From: Casuarius casuarius
Taxonomy: Eukaryota > Chordata > Aves > Casuariiformes > Casuariidae
DNA length: 64,000 nucleotides
Reading direction: 5' to 3'
Assembly (NCBI GenBank): GCA_003342895.1
Contig: PTFA01000012.1
Location: forward strand, 7,798,252 to 7,862,251
Position 1 is the first letter of the stretch. Each line of letters begins with the position of its first letter. The position numbers were made by a program, and so were the translations under genes. Of this stretch, positions 54,164 to 64,000 are shown piece after piece. Below the pieces are notes generated by a model. The model did no database searches, was not told the DNA's origin, and saw only the letters and a program-made list of their open reading frames with translations.

Positions 54164-54201
54164 TCTTTCTTTCTCTCTTTTTCTCTCTCCCACTCTCACA
54201 G
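54164..54201 (+). other. 28-nt pyrimidine tract ending in an acceptor-like CAG
   Basis: Twenty-eight consecutive pyrimidines (54164-54191, mostly TTTCTCTC) are followed by ACTCTCACAG at 54192-54201, the layout of a vertebrate 3' splice site. No convincing open exon or strong donor follows, so it is either an unused acceptor or a simple TC-rich tract. Confidence 0.5.
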
Positions 54202-57200
54202 TCAATAGTAGAGTAGATGTCTTGACTTCTAACGGTGAAAGTTAAAATGCCAATATTGTTAATCCCCTGTTTGTATAATTGAAATAGCTTACACTTCTCC
54301 CTGCATTGTTACTGCAGCTTTGCAAAGATTGCAAAGACACAGCTACATCAGTATGTACATAGCTGTCACTGTTACAGGATGTATATTTAGCCATAGACTA
54401 ACATACTGTTAAGGAAAGGATAGGCATCACTTAGCTAATAGACTCTGAGTTAGTTTGATATTTTTGCATGCCTAATGAACTGATTCAGAGTACATAATTC
54501 TGACATGAAATCTGTCTTCCACAGACAATCATTCCTCTCACCTCAAAATGCTGATCCATCCCCTGCCAAAACGAGGGTGTTCAATGAGTGGGGAGTTACA
54601 GGAAGTAGTAGAGTTGCATAAGTGTCTTATACTCAGGTATGTGAGCATGGCTCTGGAGACTAGGCTTTGTCTTTGTGATATATGGCATTTCATTTAAGCT
54701 AAAACTTTTCCCAGTTGCCACGGCTTGTACATTTTTCACTTTGTGGGCTCCTTGTTTGAGCCCCAGGGCTGTGATTAGCGGAGCGACTGAGCGCTTGCAG
54801 CAGCGGCAGCCAATGCCATCAGTGCAGGACTCTGAGGGTACTATATAATGAATATGAAGTGTCCGAAGGAAAATCAAGTATCTCAAACCAGTCAGACAAA
54901 TTTAAGACTTTGTGGTGCTTCATTTGTTTTATTTTAGGTGTAGACTTTTAATACAGCAGGAAAAAAAGCTCAAGGCTACCCTTTAGGCTAGGCCCAACTG
55001 TGCTCCGAACTACAGTGTAGAGGCACCAATGTGGTCACAGATATATCTACCCTCCCTGAAAAATGCAATACTGCATGGTAAGGCAGGCAAGTCAGTGCAG
55101 GCTTTTTTAAAGAAAGATTTAACGAGGCAAAGCACTATGGGATACATATATATCCCAGCGGCAGGCTTCCTAGACAGGGCAGTGTGGCAATGTCGTGTTT
55201 TAGCTTGTGGGTGCTCCTGGGCTAAACAATGTAGATGTAGCCTGCATGTAAAATAGCAAGTGTGACAGGAGTGTTGTGAAGATAAATTAATATTTCCTAT
55301 AATTTTTGTAATTAATAATAGCTGCACTCACATAGTTTAGCAATGAATTCTATAGAAAAGCTTGTGGGGAAATCAATAATTTAATATATAACACACCGTG
55401 TGCAGTAAATAAGCCCAGGGCCATATACTGAACGAAGATGATGATAAAACAAATCATTGCAATAGTGGTTCATTAAGCGAGCAGTGAACGCTGAATGAGG
55501 CAGGAAAAAATAGTATGTAATTATGAAATTAAAGATTGTATCGTTGTGCATTTACACAAGGGTGCTATTACTGTTTCTGCAACAACAGCCAGCTATTGTC
55601 CACCATGACCACATCTGAAAGGGTTATTTTCAGGTTGCTTGGAGGGCAAAACTGCACTCTGCAATGTGCTTGGAAAATTACTTTTCATTGAATTAAAAAT
55701 AATTACAATGCGAAATAGTTGTACTTGGACTCAATTCCTCCCAGGTTATTCTCATTTTATGAGTGTATTCTATGGAATTCAAGAGCCACTCTCCATCAGC
55801 GGAAGTGAGAGACGGACAGCGAAGTCTGAGCACCAGGGATCACAGAAAACTTAGGCAACATAAAAATGACTTTGTTTTCCATATCTCTCTGCAGTTTTAC
55901 CCTGTAGTTGTGCCAAGCAAAACTTTGGTACCTTCAAAAATCTGATCCAGCTCCAAAAACCTCTGCACGCATTTTTACTATATCCGAACCTGATGACAGA
56001 GACTGCAAGCTGCGCAGTGCCTTTGGCTTCTGTCAGCTCCTCTCCACTGACACCTGTGACAACCAGGTCACATTCAAATTACAGTTTCTTGCACGGCCTA
56101 AATGAATTCTAGTTAATTCCCTGAAACAATAACTCAGGGTCCACTAATCAATTAAACCAAAGGCTAGACTGAGAAAGATAGTTCCCTCTTCACCCTCAAG
56201 AATATCCACCCCCTTAAGAGTGGCAGTAGGAAGTACAAAATATCTTTGACCTCCATCCTCTGTCAAGATGATTATGCACATTTTTTTGTCATTTAGTAAA
56301 ATACTTTCCTTCTGAAAACAAGCCCATACTCTAGCTAGTGATATTTGATTGACTCATAAATCTGTTAAACTAAGTGCCACTTGGGATTATCAGGAGGTTA
56401 ATTAGAGAAGTACATCAAGAGTCTTCTTTTTTTTCCTGTTCGTATTAAAACATACTTTGCTTAAAGGGTTAAGTCCATTAGATTCAAGATCACTTTTTCA
56501 GTCTGCTCTGGAAATGGGTCTGAGTTTTCACACTCTGGAGGTAGCTAATTTTTTATTCAGGACTGTAAACAAGTAAACGAGGTTATAAATAATAACTTAT
56601 CGCCTGACTGATCCAGATTTTCATTTGTATGGTTTGGTATAGCTGATTCCTGAACAATTTGATTTAAATGGTCACTAGTGATCAGTGCTTTCTGAGTCAT
56701 GGTTTTATCTTATATGACTGATAAAGATACTGAGCCAAAGGAAAATATACATTGGACATATTTTATTGATTGAAGATTTTATTTATATTTTAGGATAATT
56801 ACAAGCAGCACTTTGCTTGTATGAATTAGAAAACAGAATCTTGTTTCTCCCAGCCTTTCTGGTGCTGTCAGCCAGTATTAATTGCTAAAAGCTAATTTTG
56901 TTCTTTCAGTTTCACAGATGCAAATCTCAGCTGAAGTCAGAGCAGATTCTCAAAGTTTTTACAGTCTAACCGAGAGACAGTTTCTTTCAGATAAATGGCA
57001 CAGATATAAAACTGGTGGAATATCAGAGTGAGAGCATGGGTGCTCCTATTCCTCCTGTTGCTTGTGAACATTGAAAGACCTGCAACTTTGAATCCAGAAT
57101 TGTTTTGAGGTTTGTTGGACTGTTACAGGGCCATCACTTCCTTTGGCCACTAATTTCTTAATTAATCAAGATCTCCTGTTGAACTCTTCTATTATAATTA

Positions 57201-58718
57201 GAGGGAAATCGCTATCAAAAGGATGTGCCTGAAATGGCACTTACTTGTGCTTAGATTTTTTTCTCTGCTCAGCAAGGCCATCAGCATTAAAGAGATATAG
57301 GTGACATGCTACTTTCACCGACAAAAAGTTCAAAGTGATTCTTCTACGGGTATTTTTCGGAATAAAATATCTCATGTTACTGCCAGCCCAGAGAGAGTTT
57401 GATTTTAAATAATGCTTTAAAGATCTGCAAGTTGTGCTTTGCTGGACCAACATTCTTTTCTGGGAGGGAAGCTGTGGATGCCACATTTTATCACTCAGTG
57501 GTGTTTTTGCCATTTTTGCCTTTTGAGACTTCTTAGTCCAGGTATTTTGACTGTGTGTAGAAAAGAATATGCGAATAGTCAAACCACTTTTATATTTGTG
57601 GAAAACATGCACGAGATAACATGAACGCAAAGTGGAAGTTAAGGAGTCCCTCCCTCCTAAAACGCCGGACCTTCGGCAATGGCAAGTGTGGCAGTTTCCT
57701 ACAGCATGTCCCAAACGAAGGCCATTGCAGTCAAAAGCACACAGCTCACAAGAATATTCTGCAGGAAAGGGCTATGTTCAGATGCAAACCCTGCTGTTTA
57801 TCTGAAGGACTTAAATATATTTGACTGAAGGACTGTGGGTGATTCTCACTAAAACATAGTTATACCGGTTTTAGAATTGAACTTACAAGTAGTTCAGTCC
57901 CCTCAACTCCTGAAGTCTTCTGAATGCCTTCAATAATTTGCAGAAAGAGGGTCTTGAATCATGCCTTATATTTCTGCTATAGATACAATCATTCAAATTG
58001 GTTAAAGTAATGTAGGAAATTAAGTTTACCCCTACTCTGTTTGTATGTTATCTATAAATAGGCTTTGACTTTTAGGACCCTGCTTGTTTTTTAGGAAAAA
58101 AATCAGCTAAAATTTCATATAGTTACATTTTATCTTCATGCTGTGGTTTAAAACTACTCATGCCATCAGTATCTGTGGTTATTTATGGTGTGATCAGTCA
58201 TGTAAATCACATGATATTTTATCTGTTGCTTAACGTAATGAGAAACTTGTATAAACAGAGAAAAGAAAATTAAGGAGATTTCAGGAAGAGTGAACTGTTT
58301 CTGTTAATAAATGTCATATGAAACAATGTAAAACATCTTTGAAACTTCCACTGCATGTGAACTTTCTGGGCAGATGAAAATAAGTATTATATTGTAAAAT
58401 ATTTGTGAAAAACTATTGAAAAGAGTTTTGGAGCTGCCACAGCAAATTAGTGTCTTTTGTGAAGAATAATGCTTGCAAATACTTATTTATGACTTTTTTC
58501 CCCACCTCTGTTCAACAAATTCCTTCCACTGATAGCCACTGGTTCTCTGCAAAGCAAAAATCATTCATTTATACTATGAGTGAATTGTAAGAAAAATTCA
58601 AGTCCATGCTACACATGACAGCTTAATAGGCACGACGGAAATGGAAAGGCTGACATCGCTTGAAAAAAAAAAAACCCACAGTGCAACCTTTCATTTCCCT
58701 CTTTTACTTTATACTTGT

Positions 58719-58873
58719 CGACAAGACGGAAACTTTGCTGCGAGCTGCCTGTAAAATCGAGCAATGCACCACGATGACCTGCCGTGCCTGGTCCAGCTGT
58801 GTCCCGGGAGTGGCGGCTGCCTCCCCCGACCCGTACCTTCCTGATGCCTGATGAGTAAAGACTCACCCTGCCG
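58719..58873. other. Small CpG cluster
   Basis: Eleven CpG dinucleotides occur in about 155 bases, in a GC-rich setting inside otherwise CpG-poor DNA. This is below the usual length for a CpG island. No promoter element or exon is obvious next to it, although a pyrimidine-rich stretch ending in CTGCAG follows at about 58930-58957. It could be a small regulatory element or a local GC peak. Confidence 0.4.
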
Positions 58874-59442
58874 GGTCTCCCCCACCCAAATTGACCAAAA
58901 CCTGCTGAATTACCCTCTTTCCTGGCAGCCCTCTCCTTCCTGCCTGTTGCCCTGCAGCGACTTGCAGGGCCTGCGGTGCAGCGCTGGGCTGAGGAGGACC
59001 TGGCCTGGCTGCTACAGGGGGTTAACATTTGAAAGAGTCAGGGAGAAGAACTTATATATACACCTTACAGCAATAAGCTGAGCTGTCACATTTTTAAATT
59101 TGCTGCTCATAATTAAAACCAGCCATTATACAAAATTATTCTTGTGCCATTTTTAAAAATCCTGTTAGCCTTACTGATACAAATGATAGATTTTTATTAG
59201 CACTGGTGTCCACAGTTACAGAAAAAGGTTAATAGTTATTGTATAGAATTGCATTATAGAAAAAAGTAGCAATATTTAATGTAATATCATGTTCCTGTAC
59301 CAAATAGTCTGTAAAAAAAAATCAGTTTTCAAGAGTCTTGTAAAAACAGAAGGAAGAAAACACATTTCAAATCTCTCTCTACAATGTAGGATTTCTGAAA
59401 AAAAATCATATAAAAGGAAGAAAAGAGCTGTTTATCAAAAAT

Positions 59443-59502
59443 TATATATATATATACACAGATAGATGAATGAATGAATGCCTAAGTGCACGTGTGCGTG
59501 TG
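59443..59502. repeat. Compound microsatellite (TA)n, GATA/GAAT, GT
   Basis: A (TA)7 run at 59443-59456 passes through ACACA into GATAGATGAATGAATGAATG (59461-59480), followed by an irregular GT-rich stretch (about 59487-59502). Confidence 0.85.
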
Positions 59503-59966
59503 CAAGAATAACAAAGCCAAATGATAGGGAAATGCTAAGACTGTACTGCTTAGGGCTTTTAGTCTTCATGCTAATGCTAACGCTAGTCTTCGTGCTTCAT
59601 CCTCAGCCTCCCAGATCAGATTACACTTTCTATAATGGATTGTGATGTTGTTTCATGACGAAAAGTGGATACAGTGGATTGGTGCTGTCCCAACCACCTT
59701 GCATCACAGAAGATGTATTCCTATAAGGGACTTGTGTGTTACGTTTGGATAGAAAGATTTTCTTTCTCATCCATATGTGTGTCCAGCAAACTCTTTCCTT
59801 TGTTCTTCCCTGTCGCGCACATTTTCCATGAAAGCAGAAATTTAAGAATCTTTGTGTAATTCGAAACCTTTAAGAACATCTAAGAATTAAAAAGCATCCA
59901 GTTTTCTTTTGAAAAACATTTTGAATTAGTAAAAGGAACTGGTTTAGCTGATTAGCTAAATATATT

Positions 59967-60033
59967 TATATATGTATGTATGTGTGCATGTGCATACACG
60001 TGTACGTATATGCACACACATACACATATACGC
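59967..60033. repeat. 67-nt strictly alternating pyrimidine-purine tract, quasi-palindromic
   Basis: Every base from 59967 to 60033 alternates pyrimidine and purine without a break, mixing TA, TG, CA and CG steps. The outer parts are nearly inverted: about 21 bases at each side (59969-59989 and 60010-60030) pair with three mismatches, leaving about 20 bases between them. Alternating sequence of this kind is the classical substrate for Z-DNA, and the symmetry allows a cruciform. It probably arose as a (TG/CA) and (TA) microsatellite. Confidence 0.9.
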
Positions 60034-62028
60034 TTATAAGTATATTTGCATATGTAGACCTTTATTTATCTCTATAGATCAAGAAGGAGAAAGGAGAATA
60101 ATATGTTGATTCTTTATAATCCTTTGCCATCTCTGGTCACTGGTTTCAACCCTTCAGTGCCGCCACACTAGAAATACTGCCACGCAAATGGAGGGATGTG
60201 CCGTGGCAGCCTTCCTCCTTTGCCGCGCTAGGGGCGTACTGCAGTAACGGCTCACGTCATACAGCCGTTCCTATCCTAGGGCTGTCCTTAGTAGGAACAT
60301 TTATTTCACTGCATCATTTTTGAACATAAGTACGTTTTCACTGGAGACCAGGCTAATCTCCAAACTCATTTCTTTTAAGCATTTTACAGGTTTTAAACAC
60401 CTTTTCTCAAAGACATAAAGGTCTATTTCAGCTAACTCCTATCAAAATGTTTAGTTTTATTACTGGCTTCTCTTTGGAACCTATTAAATTCATATTTCAG
60501 TGCCTCAGAAACTTCAAAGACTGCATTCTCACAATATCCCTTCGACAAAAGTCATAACATTTTGAGGGACAAATTTGAGGCATAGTTTAAGTAATTCGCT
60601 AAAAATCACGTAGGAGAAATGTGTCAAACAAAGAGGTGCTGAACCCTTTCCACCAGGTAATTATCAAGTGTCCTGATCTCTCTACAGTCTTTCTGATGAG
60701 TCATAGGTGGCCTGGATCCAGCAATCTGCAGAATTGCTCAGGTGCTTAAACTTATGCACATGATTAAGTACATTGTCAGATCAAAGGCTCAATGTGCTTG
60801 CCAATTTATGGACAGAATGGTAGGGAGAATAGATACGGGTCAAGGAGAAATGAAAATCTTCATGATAAAGCATATCTTATGGTAGGTGTGATATGATAAG
60901 TGATCCTGCATCATGACGAGTAAAAAAGAATTACAGCCAAATTCACTGTGGAAGAAGACCTACTGCTTGAGATATTTTTTGTATTGACTCCAGTGAACTT
61001 TCTGCTACAGTCTTAGACACACATATTACTCTTACACTCTGAGGGAACAATTAAATTTTATTGTGCAATTTGTATCCCCCACATAAGTGGTATAAATCTC
61101 TATCTTTTTCTCTTGGAAAGTAGACTTAATTAAATTTGTAGCAAAGAAAGAATTAATTTATCTTAATTGTTGCAAGCTAGCGTTAGAGCCTGTTATGACT
61201 GGCATAGCTACAAATGGCAATCAAAATGATTCAGAAAAATGGAGCACAGAAATAGAAGAGGCTGCATGGTCCACCCCAGTAATGCTGAGCAATCTTCAGA
61301 CTGCGGAAAAGAAAGTCCTATAAAAACTGCTCCAGCTCTTCCATCTTCATTAACGTGGATTTTTCCTGATCTAGACATGACAAGTTATTGCCAGGATCAC
61401 AGGGATTCAAGACATAAGTTTTGTAATGCACTTTGATAAACTGTTTTGTTTGAAAATCAGATTAAAGTACAAAAATGAAGTTCTTTTTGTTTTATCCCTG
61501 TAAAGTGCTGCTGAAACCTATTCGAATCTCATTGAACTCGACTGAAATTGAGGATCCTCGGAGGGAACTCAGCTTTATCTAGGAACAGGCTTTGGAAGCT
61601 TTGTCTTGCAACAACTTTGTTTCAAATATGGTAAATCTGAGAATCAAATGTTTCCAACATTTTCATATCTAAAAGCAGTAAATTGTAAGAGAATATCACT
61701 GTGAATGTTCTAGTACTATAACATTAATTAAAAAAAATACCGATCTGTTATTTTAAAGGGTAAAAACATACTTTAACTGAGTATTTTCAGCTTGTTTCTT
61801 TTCCTGGTTTTCTCTCTAATATTGTGAATAAAATTAGCAAAATCCCCCTCCACGTCAGTGTTTTTCTGTCCGTGAGCTGGGCATTGTTCAGCATGATGTT
61901 CTTTTGAATCAATCGTATTCCTTTTCTCCGTCTTGGTCTGAAAGCAGACATTTTCACTTCAGGAAGGCTCAGCTTTCTCAGGAGCATTTCTGCCGTTGTG
62001 CTGTATTTGTGTGCTGGCTCTGCCCCAG

Positions 62029-62148
62029 GTGGACAAGCAGATGAGGGAGAGGATGAAAGCCTGGGGTTTCTTGGCCCGTTCCTAAACCAGAAGAAGGAGA
62101 AGGAGCTTCTTGGTCTCCATCATCCTGACCACAGCAGTGTAAGGAAAG
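62029..62148 (+). other. Exon-like segment (candidate, 120 bp, phase 1-1)
   Basis: A moderate acceptor (GCTGGCTCTGCCCCAG, ending at 62028) precedes 120 bases, which end in GGAAAG followed by GTGAGT, a consensus donor. Only one frame is open; the other two stop within it. The peptide is hydrophilic and acidic at first (QADEGEDESLGFLGPF), then lysine-rich (NQKKEKELLG), then HHPDHSSVRK. I cannot assign it to a family. The segment is symmetric (phase 1-1), so in principle it could be in frame with the segment at 33577-33708, 28 kb upstream on the same strand. It remains a candidate: the splice signals and open frame alone occur by chance. Confidence 0.28.
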
Positions 62149-64000
62149 GTGAGTTTGAAATATTACTTGATAGAAAGTCTGAGACTTAGTATGGACTAGT
62201 AGAAAATTGTGTTTTAAACTCCCTATTGCTGTAATATTCTTGCCTGTGTGTCTTACACTAATATGCAGATTTCAGAGAGCACGTAACTCCTTTTCACTGT
62301 TTTCAAAAAAACGTAAGTGATCACTGTTTGATATCGTCCTCTCTTCTTCCTCACTTCCTTTCGAAAGAAAAGATAACCCTCTATTCTGCTCTTCTGGTTT
62401 CCTGCTCCATCCCCTTCCTGCCTAGTGCTGTTGCTAATATTTGTGTGACCCCTTTGTTTAACCTACGTCGATAACTGAGTTCTGTTGGGAGGAAGAGTCG
62501 CCTGCCTGGGAAAGGAGAACGTCAGCCAGAATCTCATTTTGCCAGAGGAAGGGTGGAAAGACAGCAGGAATGCATAAAATAGGCAGGACTAAATGGACAA
62601 GGGAAAGCAGCCTGATTGTCACCTCCTTTAAACTAGAATAGTTGATATAGCCTGAAGTTGTATGGTACCAATGCCATTCAGTGCCTTTTTTTCTCGTCTG
62701 TGCAGCCTAGAATTAACAAGGCCCGTTTTGATGTTCTCAGTGAAATAACTTTTTAAAGATAATTACTCTGAAGAAAATTTAATTATACCAAGCAACTCAT
62801 TCACTCACTTTCCCTTTAAAATAATGATGATAATGATAACAGGAACAATAATTAATGACAATTACGTGTCAGATTATATATAAATGACTCTGACTCATGA
62901 AAGTTGTAATTCAGCGGTAAGCAGAATTTGAAATAAGCAGAATTTGAAATAAGTGGATCCACTGGTATAAGGACAGTTTGGTGCTTAGCTATCCGAAACA
63001 AATATCTATAAATTCAGTAATATTTGATAATACCGCACTGATGAATATTTGGGAGAATGTATTATCATATGTATTTTCCAGACTAGCAATGAAAAAAGGA
63101 GGTAAGATTATGAAGAAAGAGGTAAACACTGATTACCAGTAGCTAAGCAGCTTAAGCTGAAGGAATACTTTATTGGCATACTTTATTGATTAATTAATCT
63201 CAAGACAATGAACTTGTATAGCAGCTACCAGATGTGTTTCTATTTATTTAATTCTAATGGAGTCAATCCTACCTTCTTTTTTTTTTAATGGTGTATGAAA
63301 TGGTATATATAAACAGGATAAGCAATGAATTGAAATGAGGCTATAGCAACTAATAAACATTTCTCTCATCCTGCTTCTTTTAGCAGAATCAGATTAATAT
63401 TTTGGAGCTTAAGTAGTGTCTGATCACTACTGCCAAGTGTAATGGGTCACAGCTCCAGAGGAAATCTGTTACTCTACAGATTATGATAACTAAGAACTTA
63501 AAGGGATTTTGTCAGGTCGAATTTATCCTTGAATTTAAGTTTAATAAAAACCAGAAGTGTAATGTTAGTAAGAATGTTTCCTATATATTTTTAAAATGAT
63601 CAAAAAAATCCATCTACACAAAAATTCTTTTGCAGTGTTTGCAACATGAAGACTCAGTATTGTGTAAGCGCAATGATATCGAATGGAGTATGAAACTGAG
63701 CAATCTAGGGAAATTTCATCAGAGAGATCCTGATACAGAATTGCGGCTGCCTAGAGGTTCCAGTTACTCTATTCTTATCTGGGTCATATTAATTTATCAT
63801 TAAAACTCCATATGCTGATGTCTTTGCTAAAATATCCTGATGTAAGATTAGGCTCCAAACCTACTGACATGTATATAAGGAATACTTTTCATTAAACTTT
63901 TATGGCATTAAAGATTTAGCTCAATGTGATGCAAACTATTCCACTAATTGTAAAAAATTACACTGAAGTTTCATTATGTTATTAATATTAACAAATATTG
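62149..64000. other. Non-coding stretch, no gene seen
   Basis: AT-rich unique sequence following the exon-like segment. It holds the 16-bp tandem duplication listed separately and a small 13-bp direct repeat (ATACTTTATTG at 63165 and 63178). No gene or mobile element is recognisable. Confidence 0.65.
62921..62952. repeat. 16-bp tandem duplication, two copies
   Basis: GCAGAATTTGAAATAA occurs at 62921-62936 and directly again at 62937-62952, identical. Confidence 0.9.

Larger units (their letters stand above)
49985..62028. other. Non-coding stretch, no gene seen
   Basis: Unique AT-rich sequence. A GC-richer patch lies at about 50480-50660, and a small CpG cluster at 58719-58873. The longest open frame is 157 codons on the minus strand (57241-57714), with no recognisable domain. 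Simple repeats and the alternating tract near 60.0 kb are listed separately. Confidence 0.62.

Noticed and set aside
57241..57714. 157-codon minus-strand open frame
   Set aside because: No recognisable domain, and its length is within what chance gives in 64 kb over six frames.

Overview
This window reads as nuclear DNA from an amniote, most likely a bird. The main evidence is a CR1-family LINE fragment at about 40571-41415, on the minus strand, with the recognisable end of the CR1 reverse-transcriptase ORF and the CR1 3' tail. A second, very short CR1 3' end lies on the plus strand at about 49935-49984. Only these two clear interspersed repeats occur in 64 kb, in AT-rich, mostly unique sequence. 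Such low repeat density fits an avian genome; turtles and crocodilians also carry CR1 but are usually richer in repeats.

I found no protein-coding gene, rRNA, tRNA, CRISPR array or intact transposon that I can defend. The longest open frames (133 to 161 codons) match no family I recognise, sit among stops in AT-rich DNA, and are about as long as chance allows in a window this size. The window is best described as intergenic DNA or the inside of a very large intron.

Layout. 1-13.98 kb: AT-rich unique DNA with a 22-bp tandem duplication and two exon-like splice-site pairs (9613-9712 minus, 11419-11498 plus). 13.985-14.485 kb: an unusual cluster of degenerate 50-57 bp units arranged as two opposing arms. 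14.5-33.5 kb: unique DNA with short tandem duplications, simple repeats and a perfect 10-bp-arm hairpin at 25230-25254. 33.5-40.6 kb: two exon-like segments on the plus strand (33577-33708 and 37306-37388), a TTTTA microsatellite and a poly-A run. 40.6-41.4 kb: the CR1 fragment. 41.4-62.0 kb: unique DNA, the short CR1 tail, a small CpG-richer patch near 58.8 kb and a 67-nt strictly alternating pyrimidine-purine tract near 60.0 kb. 62.0-64.0 kb: a further exon-like segment (62029-62148 plus) and unique DNA.

No operon or pathway can be read from this window. The observations most worth checking are the opposing minisatellite arms, the alternating quasi-palindrome near 60 kb, and the plus-strand exon candidates at 33577-33708 and 62029-62148, which are both phase 1-1 and so could belong to one reading frame.
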